64,000 nucleotides of DNA, from NCBI GenBank assembly GCA_012064415.1, contig SSNU01000404.1:134053-198052 (forward strand). Reading direction: 5' to 3'. This document shows positions 47,981 to 59,100 of this stretch, piece by piece. The translations under genes were made by a program, and so were the position numbers. How positions within the stretch are numbered: position 1 is the stretch's first letter; the number at the start of each line of letters is the position of its first letter. This stretch comes from Gyrodactylus bullatarudis. Taxonomy: Eukaryota; Platyhelminthes; Monogenea; Gyrodactylidea; Gyrodactylidae. A model generated the notes under the pieces. That model was not told the origin of the DNA. It saw only the letters and a list, made by a program, of their open reading frames with translations, and did no database searches.

Positions 47981-48424
47981 TCATCTGGAAAATCCCTTGA
48001 ACAGCAATTCCAGTTCTCTGTAGCTCAACTTTTTATCGTTGTCTAGATCAGCTGCTTCGATCATTTCATCAATTTCCTCTTCGCTGCAGTTTTGTCTGAG
48101 CTTTTTCATTAGTTCAATTAACTCCTCCTTCGAGATGTAACCATCATGATCCAAATCGATGGCTTTAAATGTATCCTCAAAGCTTACCTGGCCAATATTT
48201 TCCTTGAGAATTTTCTTGAACTCTTCCTTCTCAATGAAGCCATCCTTATCAGCATCAAAGGCATCAAATATCTCCTTACAGTTGTTTGATGAGTTCTCAG
48301 CAAACTTTGAAAATAACTCCTTGAATTCACCCAGGGAAATTTTTCCATCATGGTTGATATCGATGGCATCAAAGGCCTCGTCAATCCCTTCACTCGTTTC
48401 ATCCTCATTACCACTGGCAGACAT
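47981..48424 (-). CDS. calmodulin-like four-EF-hand protein A, intronless
   Basis: 147 residues from ATG 48424 (MSASGNEDETSEGID). Four EF-hand loops are visible: DINHDGKISLGE, DADKDGFIEKEE, DLDHDGYISKEE and DLDNDKKLSYRE. The first three keep all usual calcium ligands (D at 1, D/N at 3, D at 5, E at 12). The fourth has K at loop position 6 where Gly is normal, so binding there may be weak. Length and spacing match calmodulin or troponin C, but the sequence is not calmodulin itself. It is a calcium sensor or buffer with unknown targets. A paralogue lies 738 bp away on the opposite strand; neither gene has introns. Confidence 0.85.
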   Translation of the reverse strand: MSASGNEDETSEGIDEAFDAIDINHDGKISLGEFKELFSKFAENSSNNCKEIFDAFDADKDGFIEKEEFKKILKENIGQVSFEDTFKAIDLDHDGYISKEELIELMKKLRQNCSEEEIDEMIEAADLDNDKKLSYRELELLFKGFSR

Positions 48425-49162
48425 CTTTCCAATTATAGTCTAAGTTTTCTATTCTCGCAATGTGTTATACTTATTTTAGTTATACACAGTTACTCAAGAT
48501 AAATTCCTTATCACCGAAAGAATCGTTACATCACCGAAATCAATTACGATTTGTATACTTTTACAACCATTCCACATATACACATTCAACATACAGTATT
48601 ATGCAGCATGTTGTTTAGATATATATTCACGCAGCTCTCAAATGTAATCTGATGTAACTTTGCTATGGAAAGTTGTAATAACTTTTCTCAAAATCAAATA
48701 CAAGGCTTTTAAACAATAGAGAAGAAATTATTTAAACATGGAATCAGTTGGGTTGTGGAATTTTTCTTCCAGACTCCAGATCATTGAAAAGAAAAACTCA
48801 AAACTAAAATTTAATTATAATTAATTATTGAATAGTACTTAAGGAGGACTTGCTAGAAATGTACTACAGATTTATGAGACAAAACTGATGATATGAAAAA
48901 TATTTCTTTACAATTTGTAACTTGAAATAAAACCAAGTAGAGAGAGTAGGGGTTTCATTCACAAGAAGGTACTATATATCACAGAATGATATTAAAATTT
49001 TACGCCTGACACATCAAAAAGATATCTTGGATGTTGTAAAAGTGTGAGTTCTTTATCAATATGACACAATATTTGGTGTCTGGTGCAAGAGATTTTAATA
49101 ATATTTTTAATTCTGTAACGACATAATAAATAGAATATGATTAGTATTTCAGTCTAAAGAAA
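48425..49162. promoter_or_regulatory. shared upstream region of two divergent EF-hand genes
   Basis: 738 bp between divergent start codons of paralogous genes. AT-rich with no ORF of note. It must contain both promoters, so coordinated expression is plausible. Confidence 0.45.
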
Positions 49163-49624
49163 ATGTCTTTTGGAAATAAACAAGAGGACGAAATTAATGA
49201 AGGAATAGACGAAGCCTTTGATAATATCGATGTCAACAAGGATGGTCGGATATCAAAGGGAGAATTTGAGAAAATCTTCACCAACTCATGCCAGAATCCT
49301 ATGGACTGCAAGATTGTCTTTGAGGCTTTCGACACAAATGGTGACGGCTACATAAGCAAGGATGAATTTAGAAATATTATCATGCAAAACATAAACAATG
49401 TTAGCTTCCGGGAGACATTTGATGCCATCGACTTGGACAAGGATGGTTATATTTGTCGAGATGAACTGAAAAATTTATTAATACGCCTGAAATTGTACGA
49501 GGGTGAAGAGGAGGTTGATGAGATGATTCAAATAGCAGACGAGAATAAGGACCAGAAACTGAGCTATGAGGAATTGTCAAAGTTGTTCAAGAAATACTTT
49601 GTCAATAAGCAAAAGAAAAAATAA
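49163..49624 (+). CDS. calmodulin-like four-EF-hand protein B, intronless
   Basis: 153 residues (MSFGNKQEDEINEGID). Loops: DVNKDGRISKGE, DTNGDGYISKDE, DLDKDGYICRDE and DENKDQKLSYEE. As in the neighbour, loops 1-3 look competent and loop 4 lacks the Gly at position 6 (DENKDQ). The protein ends in a lysine-rich tail (FVNKQKKK). It aligns end to end with the product of 47981-48424 (shared EGIDEAFD, NIxxVSF, FDAIDLDxDGYI, KLSY). The two therefore arose by inverted tandem duplication. A calcium-binding sensor with unknown targets. Confidence 0.85.
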   Translation: MSFGNKQEDEINEGIDEAFDNIDVNKDGRISKGEFEKIFTNSCQNPMDCKIVFEAFDTNGDGYISKDEFRNIIMQNINNVSFRETFDAIDLDKDGYICRDELKNLLIRLKLYEGEEEVDEMIQIADENKDQKLSYEELSKLFKKYFVNKQKKK

Positions 49625-50006
49625 GAACAAATACATAGAAAACATTCTAGAAAGACATTTTGATTTCAATTCTTTCCGACCATATTTTTTATAATAAATC
49701 GATAAAATGAGCTATGGACTTTTTTATTAGAATTCTATAGTTAAAAGTACTCTTTTTATTCAAGCCTTTGTTGGAGAGTTGACGTATGGCTCTGGTTTTG
49801 TATGAGAAAAATATATTAGTGATAACAATAATGGTACAAAGAAATAAATAAATTTTATTGCATTTTTATACAAAAGGGAAAAATAATCTCAAAAAAATAT
49901 ATAAAATAACAGCATTGTACGTTAGAAATAGTCCCATCAAGATAATTCAAATTAGTTTTTTGGTAACTAATAGCTAGGATAGGAGATCCACAATGATAAT
50001 AGAAAA
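49625..50006. other. convergent intergenic region
   Basis: About 380 bp between the EF-hand B stop and the DNAJC25 stop on the other strand. Contains AATAAA (49693, 49843) and no gene. Confidence 0.55.
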
Positions 50007-52532
50007 TCAAGAATTCTTCTTCATATATCTCAGATAGCGTTTATAGTTGGCACTTTCACTCATGAGGTTTGCACGTTTTTCTGCTTCCTCTAATTGAAAA
50101 GCCTGTGTGTGATAAAAATAATTATCATTATTAAAATTAACTCAACAATATCATTTATTCGAGCTCGATCCATTCGGATTGGCTAAATATCAAAATTATT
50201 CCTATCCCTAAATGTACCAAGCCTATGAATCCCTCTGATTTCAGACCAATCTCTAGTCTTCCCATATTTCTTTCAATTATTGATAATTTCATCAACTTAC
50301 ATTTAAAGTCTGTCAATCTTACCAGCATTGATCCGCAACAACATGGATTTGTTCCAGGTCGCAGCACTGCAACAAACATTGTTTCTTTCATAGACACGGC
50401 CAATAAACTTAAATACAAACGTATCCCTGCTGTAGTTATTTATGTAGACATCTCTAAAGCATTTGATCGTCTTCCGTTCAGCGTCATAAAAGATAGCTTG
50501 ACCAACCATCATGTCAATCCTTACATAATCAACCTTATTCTCGGATTTCTTGAAAACAGAACCCAATACGTGTCTTTCAATAACTTATGCTCAGCCCATA
50601 CCAGGATCAGCTCAGGAGTTCCACAAGGATCGACCATTGGCCCAACTCTCTTCAATCTTGTTTTCTCCCAGATAACACCGTCTACCACTGACATAACTTA
50701 CTTCAAGTATGCCGATGATATAAAAATCCTATGTCCATGCAAACACGGCACAGATATTATTCATGATGAACTTAGACACTTAGACGCATCCCTGATTAAA
50801 ATCGGCTTATCATTGAATCGTGTTAAAACGAAAATTCTCTGCCTATCTTCCACTATTACATTAACGCCGGACCTCATTCCCTTGATTGTATCTCAAATTC
50901 AGGACTTGGGACTAAACTACTCCAATAAACTTGACACCTCGATTCATGCCACTTCTATTCTCAAAACGCTAAGAATCAAATCCTATTTTCTTAGAAAATT
51001 TGTGCACTCCCCCAGTCTGCGGTTACTCCTTTTTAAGCAGTGCATATTACCCCATCTGGACTATGGAGCCTCCCTCCTCTCCAACCTCCCTGCCGGAACA
51101 ATTAAGAAAACTGAGAACCTCCAATTTCAATTCCTCCGTTCATGCTTTGGCCCTTACTCATATAAACAACTTTTAGACAAGGCTGATCTTTACCCCATCT
51201 GGCTGAGAAGAATCGCATTTTCTGCTGTACTCTATCACAAGATCCCACATACTGTCAATCGAAATTACCACCTTCGCTCATCTAGAGGTTTCACGATCCT
51301 TCTTACAACGCTTCATCCCTTAAGACACAGATTTCAACTTAATTTTGATGTTTTTAAAAACCTAAAGATCTCCCAGATAATTCCTATTATTTCAATTTAT
51401 GTACCAGATAATCATAACTATTTTACTAACTTTTTCAAATAAAAATCTTATATATATTAGAACCCATTGTACTTTTAAAAATCAAGAAAAAATATTTCAT
51501 TGTCTACTTGTAAGTAAATATTAAAAAAATAATAATGAGGTGGATAAAGATAAAAGTAAGTTATTTTTGGCGCATTTTAAAATTAAAACCAATAAATTCT
51601 CACCTCAAACTTTTCCTTTATCCAAAACTCTTTGGCCAAATATTCATTCTTGACATTCTGTGATAGGGATTCCCATTTATCCTGAGATAACCTCAACTTG
51701 CTTCTTGTTATATAGGTTTTTGCCTCTTGATCGTAGTCCAACTTTTTAACGTGATATTTATAAACCCAGCTGATATATGATGCAATAAATTTGCCAAGAT
51801 GCATTGGTAACATGATCAAACGAATTAAGGGAACACGCCAAATTGATGGACGTTCACAGTCTCCCCGAAAGTCAATATTTTCACAGACAAACTGGCGTAA
51901 GATATCAGTTTCCTTATCGCGAATAGCATTTTTACTCATTTTCTTGCGGTTAAAATTAAAAAGACCCTCCTTTTGAGCCAACTCTCGGAACTCAGCCTTC
52001 TTTTTGTGATCTCTGAGAACATAGTTTATAGCTGTATTATAGCTCGTCCTCTGGCCAATATATTGGAATAACGAAATAAATACTAAAATTGTCATGATCA
52101 CAAGTCTAACATCCACCATTGGAGCATATTTTCGTCGATAATAACGATAATAATTGTAATACATGTAATCAGGATTATCCAACATGTAGTCATACTCCTT
52201 ACGTGAATCTTCATTTCTTAGAGTCTCGTAAGCGGCTGCAATGATGCGAAATTTATTTTCAATCTCAACTTTTTCACTTGGAGTGGCCGAGACAAACTTG
52301 TCTGGATGATGTAACTTTGCTAGTTGTCGGTATGCCTTTTGAATACTTTGCTTTGTGGCATCTCTATCAAGACTGAGAACTAAAAATAGAAGATTTAGAA
52401 TTTGTATTTCAAAGTCATGATTCGAAATGAGAACTAACCATCATAGCAAGATTGTTTACCACAATAAATACCATCAGGTAAGGCTGAAATAAAGGATATA
52501 AGCTGGATTAGGAGAAAATACGAGTATTTCAT
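50007..52532 (-). CDS. DNAJC25: DnaJ homologue subfamily C member 25 (membrane J protein)
   Basis: Exons 52532-52439, 52379-51604 and 50102-50007 give 321 residues. Signal peptide or anchor MKYSYFLLIQLISFISAL, then YCGKQSCYD and the J domain with QKAYRQLAKLHHPDKF (HPD motif that stimulates Hsp70 ATPase) and AAAYETLRNEDSRKEYDYML. Next comes the Tyr-rich block typical of DNAJC25 (YYNYYRYYRRKYAPMVDVRL), a transmembrane helix (VIMTILVFISLFQY), SYNTAINYVL, a second hydrophobic region (IRLIMLPMHLGKFIASYISW) and a C-terminal ANYKRYLRYMKKN tail, matching RWKRYRRWMK in human. Probably an ER or endomembrane co-chaperone. Intron 2 (1.5 kb) contains an antisense LINE fragment. Confidence 0.92.
50160..51442 (+). 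mobile_element. 5'-truncated non-LTR retrotransposon (LINE) with intact RT frame
   Basis: Open from about 50160 (SDWLNIKIIPIPK) to the stop at 51440-51442, about 425 codons. Reverse transcriptase blocks: DFRPISSLPIF, QQHGFVPGRSTATNIVSF, VVIYVDISKAFDRLP (first catalytic Asp), SGVPQGSTIGPTLFNLVF, YFKYADDIKIL (YADD) and ISLNRVKTK-like GLSLNRVKTKIL. After these comes the CR1/Jockey-like thumb region (PHLDYGASLLSNLP, ENLQFQFLRSCFG). The endonuclease and RT N-terminus are missing, so it is a dead-on-arrival copy. The frame has no stop or shift, so insertion was recent. It lies antisense in DNAJC25 intron 2. Clade assignment (CR1/L2/Jockey) is tentative. Confidence 0.88.
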
Positions 52533-52626
52533 CTAGATTTTCATAAACTCAATCTATTTAAACAAAATTGTTACTAATTTCAACCAATTCGAAGCTTTTT
52601 TAAATGAATACTTTTTATAAAATTTT

Positions 52627-55090
52627 ATGACTCTAAATTCAACGGACGGTCGCTTTTTATTCGCTTTAGTATTGATAAACGTTGCTCCCCTTCTAGTTGG
52701 TTTCACCTTGGGCATTTCATCAAGTGCTTCAGCTCAATTAGACCTAGATCCTACATGGAAATCAAAATTTTCTTCGTTTCTAAACGTTGGGGGATTAATA
52801 GGATGTCTTTTAGCTGGAGATTTCCTCGATAGATTTGGTAGGAAACAATCCATTATCTATGGGGGACTTTTCGGTATAATTGGATGGATTATAATGCTTC
52901 TAAATAAGGATGTTAACATGAATACACCTGAGACAACTTTAAATGTTTTAATATTTGGACGAACTCTCACAGGAATTTCAATTGGAATATTAAACACTGC
53001 TGGTCTACCGTATGTAATTGAAATAACCAATCCCGAGTCAAAATATAAAGATTCTTTTCCCTGTACATGTCAATTAGCGTTAAACTTTGGTACTTTGATT
53101 GCCTATGCCTTAGGTCTTTACACAGCCTGGTGGCAGACCTCCATCATAATTTTATTAATTGAAATTTTTCTAACCATTATACTCACCCTCGATTTTATCC
53201 CTGAATCTCCAAAGTGGTTATTAAAATCTAACATGAGGCCAGAAGCTGAAAATGCCTATGTGATTCTACATTCAAGTCAGGTAATTTTTTAAAAATAAAA
53301 CTTGATTAACTCGAAAAATGAATCTCCTCATAATCTAGATGCCAATTCAAGATAAAAGCGACTTTGCATCACTCCATATTAAGAAAGATTTTTTTCCAAC
53401 TATTTTGGATGCAATTATTCCATGTCGCTTGATTCCCTCAAATTTTACTTCAAAGGTCAGAATAGCCATGGTGAGTATTTTCTAATAATAACCATGCCCC
53501 TATAATAATTCAATTTATCACATGCATTCTATTAATTAAACTATGTTTAGCCTTTATTTACATGATAATTTATCACTGATAGTATTGATTCAATTACATG
53601 TTTGACCGCTGTTTGATAACAGATGGACTAAAATTATTATTTAGTTATAACCTATTTTGTTCAAGTCATTAAAATTGCTCAATTTTCCCTTAGATCTTGA
53701 TAGCCGGCCAACAATTAACAGGAATAAATGCCTTAATGTTTTATACTGAATTAATTTTTGAAAAAGCCAGCGACATGGACGCTTCCCTGTGTGCCTTTTA
53801 TATGATTTTGATTCAGGGAATTTTCTCCCTCTCGAGTCTACATTTTATTGATAAATATTCAAGAAAATTCTTGCTCTTATCCCTCGGCTCAGTCATGGGT
53901 GTATGTCTTTTACTCTTTTCAATTGTAAATTTGGTAAGTCACATTTCTATGAATGCAGAACAACTGCAATTATCTTCTTTAAAATCAGCCTACTTTTGAG
54001 TAATAAAATAGTTATCCATTAATATACATATTTCTTGGAGTAGAAATACAGTGGGTTAGTTTTCTCATCAAAGTTTATATAGTGTTATTCTGTTTTACAA
54101 AGACCCCCTTGGATCTTGCGTGAAGTTGATTTTTATTACCAGATAAAGATACCCTCTACAATGATTTATGATCTCATTTAATCTAAAATACATGTCTTTT
54201 ATCGTATACTCTCTGAGTATTATAAAAAATAATGATACTGCTCTATGATTTGTACTGGAAAACTCATAGAGCAAGTCAATTGAGACTGTCATCAACAGTT
54301 GATTTTACAGGGTTAAGTGAAGAATAAAAGAAATCTTACGTTAATCTATATTTAATATTTACATAAATACTAGTTATTAACTAGTGATTTTAGGTGTTTT
54401 CAAAAACTTCAATAAGCAATTCCTTTCAGAACATAAGGAAATACTAAGAGTTTCAGATAGATTCAGTTTAATCTCCCCTCCTTTTATGAAAAATCTAAAT
54501 TCTAGGCTTTCGCTCACCAAAAGGGATTCGTTTCCATGACTCCTTTTCATTCGGATAAATTATTGCTCTATAGATTAGCCAATGTTCCCCTAGAACATGA
54601 TAAATTTCTATTTTATTTTAGACAAATGATACTGGGAATCGTTATTTAGACCTTAGACTATCTGGTACATTATCTCTCTTTTTCATTGGAATATATTTTA
54701 TCGCTTTTGCCATCTCGTGGGGTCCCCTGCCCATGATTGTGTGTTTAGAAATGTTTCCGGCCTGTTACAGTGGACCAATTAGTGCAGCTGGCCTAGCCAT
54801 CAATTGGGTGAGTTTCTTAATTACCTACACAATATACTCTTCGGAGAAGAACATTTTCTAGCAATCGATTTCATTGTTTACCATCAATTAAAAATAAATC
54901 ATTCTCTCTGTAGACAATATCATTCATTGTGACAAACTATTTCCTTGCCATGGTCAACTTTCTCGGATTCGGCATGACCTTTTTGTTTTATTCAATCTCT
55001 TGCTTTTTTTGCTGTTGGTTCGTAGCCAGATTCCTCCCAGAGACCAGCTCAAAGTTTTCCCTCCCCCTTATCTCAGAGAGGATTATTTGA
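52627..55090 (+). CDS. MFS sugar porter (GLUT-like facilitative transporter)
   Basis: Exons 52627-53280, 53339-53470, 53694-53933, 54622-54807 and 54914-55090 give 462 residues with about 12 hydrophobic helices. Signature motifs of the sugar porter family: LDRFGRK in the first cytoplasmic loop, GRTLTGISIGIL, IPESPKWLL after helix 6, GQQLTGINALMFY in helix 7, WGPLPMIVCLEMFP in helix 10 and FLPETSSK after helix 12. It moves hexoses or polyols across the plasma membrane, and the substrate is not predictable. The central loop (exon 2) is short and unusual (KDFFPTILDAIIPCRLIPSN). An AATAAA cluster lies about 110 nt after the stop. The gene is divergent from DNAJC25, 94 bp between starts. Confidence 0.9.
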
Positions 55091-55696
55091 AGGAATAATT
55101 ATTCTTTTATTACATTATGATAATGTAGCCAATGTATTGTATTATTATTGTTACAGTCAGTTTGTTGAGAGAGAACCTGTATTTCATAGCATTCATTTTG
55201 ATAAAATAAAACTTATTTTTTTTCATGTATCCATTTGTATACAATTTTTTTAAAGGATCTCATTCTTGCCAAAGTGATAAAATGAAACTTGTATGACACT
55301 TTTTGTTAGACCCAACTCGCCAATCATTGATTCATTATTAATGAATCATTAATCAACTCAGGAATTAATTTAAAAAATGTGAATTTCAATTTTTAACCCA
55401 AAAGGTAGGATTGATTTTTTACAAAAATTTTCCAATTTTAATTCTAAAAGTATATCTCTCGTTTTCTTTATTTTATTTTATTGCAAATACACACTGTTAT
55501 TATTTACTGGAGAGTAATAAATAAGAATGCTGTTGGCACTAAATTACAGTTAAAACATTCTATAAATGTATTACTATTGATTGATTAGTCCATTTTATAT
55601 AATCTAATTCATATTTTCTTAAAAACAAAATCCAGAGAACAACAGTGTAAGGAAATAGAGAAGAAAATTTTATTTGCAAAATGAAAAAAGGGGTGT
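55091..55696. other. convergent intergenic region
   Basis: About 600 bp between the transporter and SEM1 3' ends. AT-rich, with AATAAA signals on both strands (for example 55206 on plus). No other gene or repeat recognised. Confidence 0.6.
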
Positions 55697-56023
55697 TTAA
55701 ATTTTTGGATTCGCGTCAATACCAGCCTTCTCCAATTGTGTACGAATGAGGTTGGTGAATTGAATGAAGGCCATTGAGTCTTGCTGACACGTGTCCCATG
55801 CAGTGTCCCACAAGTCCATGTCTTGGACATTCTCCTCTAGCATGCTCCATTCTAGGTAATAATATTTAGAAATCTATATGGACGTATTTTAAAGTAAAAG
55901 CAGAACTGATTTACCTTCCTTGGAGAACTCTTCGAATTCCTTGTCGTCTCGAAAGATGGCCAATTTTTCAATTTCTCCGCCTTCATCGTCACCTGGCATA
56001 TCAATATTGTTGTTATAGCTCAT
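55697..56023 (-). CDS. SEM1: 26S proteasome lid subunit SEM1/DSS1
   Basis: Exons 56023-55915 and 55851-55697 give 87 residues. Very acidic, with the family's bipartite pattern: FRDDKEFEEFSKEEWSML, then a Trp-containing acidic segment (DLWDTAWDTC) and the C-terminal helix FTNLIRTQLEKAG, equivalent to FSNQLRAELEKHG in human DSS1. SEM1 is a small disordered protein of the proteasome lid. It also serves BRCA2 and the TREX-2 mRNA export complex. The second acidic segment is less acidic than in human (Thr, Ala, Cys and Gln replace Asp and Glu), and the protein is about 17 residues longer. It lies 142 bp downstream of DHX38 on the same strand. Confidence 0.85.
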
Positions 56024-56165
56024 TCCTCTTCCTTGGCTATAAAAAATTAATGAGAAATCATTGAAAACAATTGCATATCATTCCTAGTGGAAATACACGT
56101 AAAAGTTGATCACATTTGAATGAACAAAAAATATTCTTTATTTAAATATGTACAAATTAGATGGG

Positions 56166-59100
56166 TTAAAGTCCAAATCTACGATAAGGTGTCCGCGATG
56201 AAGCCGGAGTGGATCCTTTGCCGAGGCCGGGTGTAGCGATTTGTTTCCTAAAAGAAAGTCAAATATTAAGAGGTCAAGAGAGATAAAGAGAGATCAAGAG
56301 GCTCACTTTCTTGATGACCTCATCGAGGTTTCCATTTCAGTCTTACGCTGTTCTATTAACTCTTGAGCCTGTTGCATTTCAGTTTCCATCTTTTGGATTT
56401 CTTCTTGAGCACGTCTCTTCCTCTCGAATCGATCGAGATTTTGGTCTTTAACAGAATAGAATATTGGCCCGAATTCAGCGAGCCAATGACCTTCCACTGC
56501 AGTAACACAGGTCATATATTCTTTGTGGGTCATGATAAGTTCATGATAGACAATGTAGTCTGGAGATAGACCCATGCCGTAGAGAGCTGAGGTTGGATGG
56601 AGGAAACATGGCATACCTGTGCGCAGGTTAATGTATTCACCGAGACCCTTGATCCTGGCCGCTTGATGAAAGAAACCAGAGCAAAGACATTTTCGAATGA
56701 CATCCCAATCAGTTCCGGAAGAGACCAGATTCAAGGAGATCTTCTCCATGATCTCTCTCATTTGACTTCGAACTTCGCGAACTTTACGCATGGCTTTCAC
56801 GTGGACAAATGATTTTGTACAGAAGGATATTGAATAGCTATCGAAATCAAAATATGATTGAGTTAACTGGGTCTATTTGAAAGATTTAATTTTTCTCATC
56901 AAATTCTTGTTTGGAAATCACTTTAAAATGTCTCTACACTAACCTTGATCTTTTCCACTGGTTATATAAATTCAAATAGGTTAAATGATCTGACTCGGGC
57001 ACCTGGAATTTTTCCCGAGCAATATCGGATTCTTCCTCACGACCCTTTGGACGAAAGAAGATACTCGGTACACTGAGCATAGAGACTATGGTCAACATCT
57101 CTTCGCTACACCCCATATCGCAACTGACTATCAAAAGCTTTGACAGGGCTGGATCAAGAGGAAATTCAACCATCTTCCTACCCAACGATGTAAGCGATCC
57201 GGTATTGTCCAGGGCACCGAATATCCACAGTTGGTACATTGAGTTCATCATGTTGTCTTGGGGGGGAGCGTCCATGAAATGAAATCGCATCAGGTCCTGA
57301 ACACCCAACGACTTGAGGAGTAGAATGACATTAGCAAGGTTGGTTCTCTGAATTTCAGGTACACCAGAAACAAGCAACTCTTCCTGATATTGGCCTATTG
57401 TATAGAGGCGATAGGCAACACTGAAAAGAAAAAAAAATGAATTTAGGTTGATAAATTCGATGAAATCATGAAATTTACCCAGGGCCAGTACGGCCAGCAC
57501 GACCAGATCTTTGATTTGAATTGGCCTGGCTGATGGGAAATATCTGGAGAGCATCCATACCGATTTTGGGATTGTAGACCTTCAGCTTGCAATAACCACA
57601 GTCGACAACGTAACGAATTCCATCAACTGAAGTAATGAAAATTAAAATATTTAAATGGTTTACTACATCCTGACAACATACCAGTTAGAGATGTTTCAGC
57701 AATATTGGTAGCAACGACAGCCTTACGAATACCACCTTCGGCTCTTTTGAAGATTTTCGCTTGCAAATCACTTGGCAGTTGTGAGTAGATTGGTAAAACT
57801 GACATTGGAGGTGCCTCTTCCAAATTTCCGAGTCTCTCTGAATTGATTAAGAAGAAGAAGAAAGAAATTAGATCACAAGGATAACTTGGAGATATCAAAT
57901 TTACCAGCAATTAACTCGCATGTAACTTCAATATCCTCTTGGCCAGGCATAAAGATGAGAATATCACCCTCTGGGGAGCCCAAATGTATCTGAATAGCTT
58001 GCTTCACAGCGGCATCAACATAGTCCATAACTGTAGTTTTACTAAAGATGACGTCAACAGGGAATGTACGACCGGGAATCTTGAAGATGGGACAATCGCC
58101 AAAAAAGTGGCTAAACTTTTCAGAATCCATAGTGGCTGAAGTTATAATGAGCTTCAGGTCATTTCTTCTGCTGACGACCTGAATGAAAGAAAAAGAATTA
58201 TTCAGAATTTTTTGACATAATTTAATTTGAGAGAGGAAAGCCTACCTCTCTGAGTAAGCCAAAGAGAACATCAGTATTAAGGGATCTCTCGTGAGCTTCG
58301 TCCATAATAACTGCGCAATATGGCTCCAAATCTTGTTCTCTCAACGATTCTCTCAAGAGGATACCATCTGTCATGTACTTGATGACAGTCTTGGAGCACG
58401 TGCAATCCTCGAATCGAATAGCATATCCAACCTCATTACCCAGTTTAACATTCATCTCTTCAGCGACACGTCTAGCTACAGACATGGCAGCTACTCTTCT
58501 TGGCTGCGTGCAGGCAATGATGCCTTCTTTTGTGAATCCGGCTTCATGAAGGTACTGAGTTAACTGTGTTGTCTTTCCACTGCCTGTCTCACCAACAACG
58601 ATGATTATCTGATGTTCTTGGATGAGTCGCAAGAGTTTCTCACGAACAGTGAATACTGGTAGGTATTTTCTTTGGTCTGCGATAGACTTGGTCTTGGCAA
58701 ATTTACTAACAGCATCATTTTCTTCGTCAAATTTATCAGCAAACTTGTGAGATTCCTTGTATCCTTTATCGGACCAGGGAGTGTCTTCACTATCCTTTGG
58801 CTTCTCAACTCCCATAATATCTCCCATGCGTGTACCGGCAAGTTCCCATTCCTTCTTCTGAGCACGACGTCTTTCCTTTTGGTCGCGAAAATAACGAACA
58901 ATTGCGCTTCCCTTTACAGCAACTTTGGCCATAATACTGTTGGCATCCTAAAAGTTTTTCATGATTTAAATATTGTTTTATAATTTTTAACATTGAATAA
59001 AGCAAAGTTTGCAAAACAAGAAAATTGAATTTACAATTTTTTTTTACTTTTTCTGCTCTTCAGAATTATAGACTTAAAATTGACGCAAGAATGTCTGAAT

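Noticed and set aside
58672..58983. Plus-strand ORF of 103 residues opposite DHX38
   Set aside because: Antisense shadow of the conserved helicase exon.
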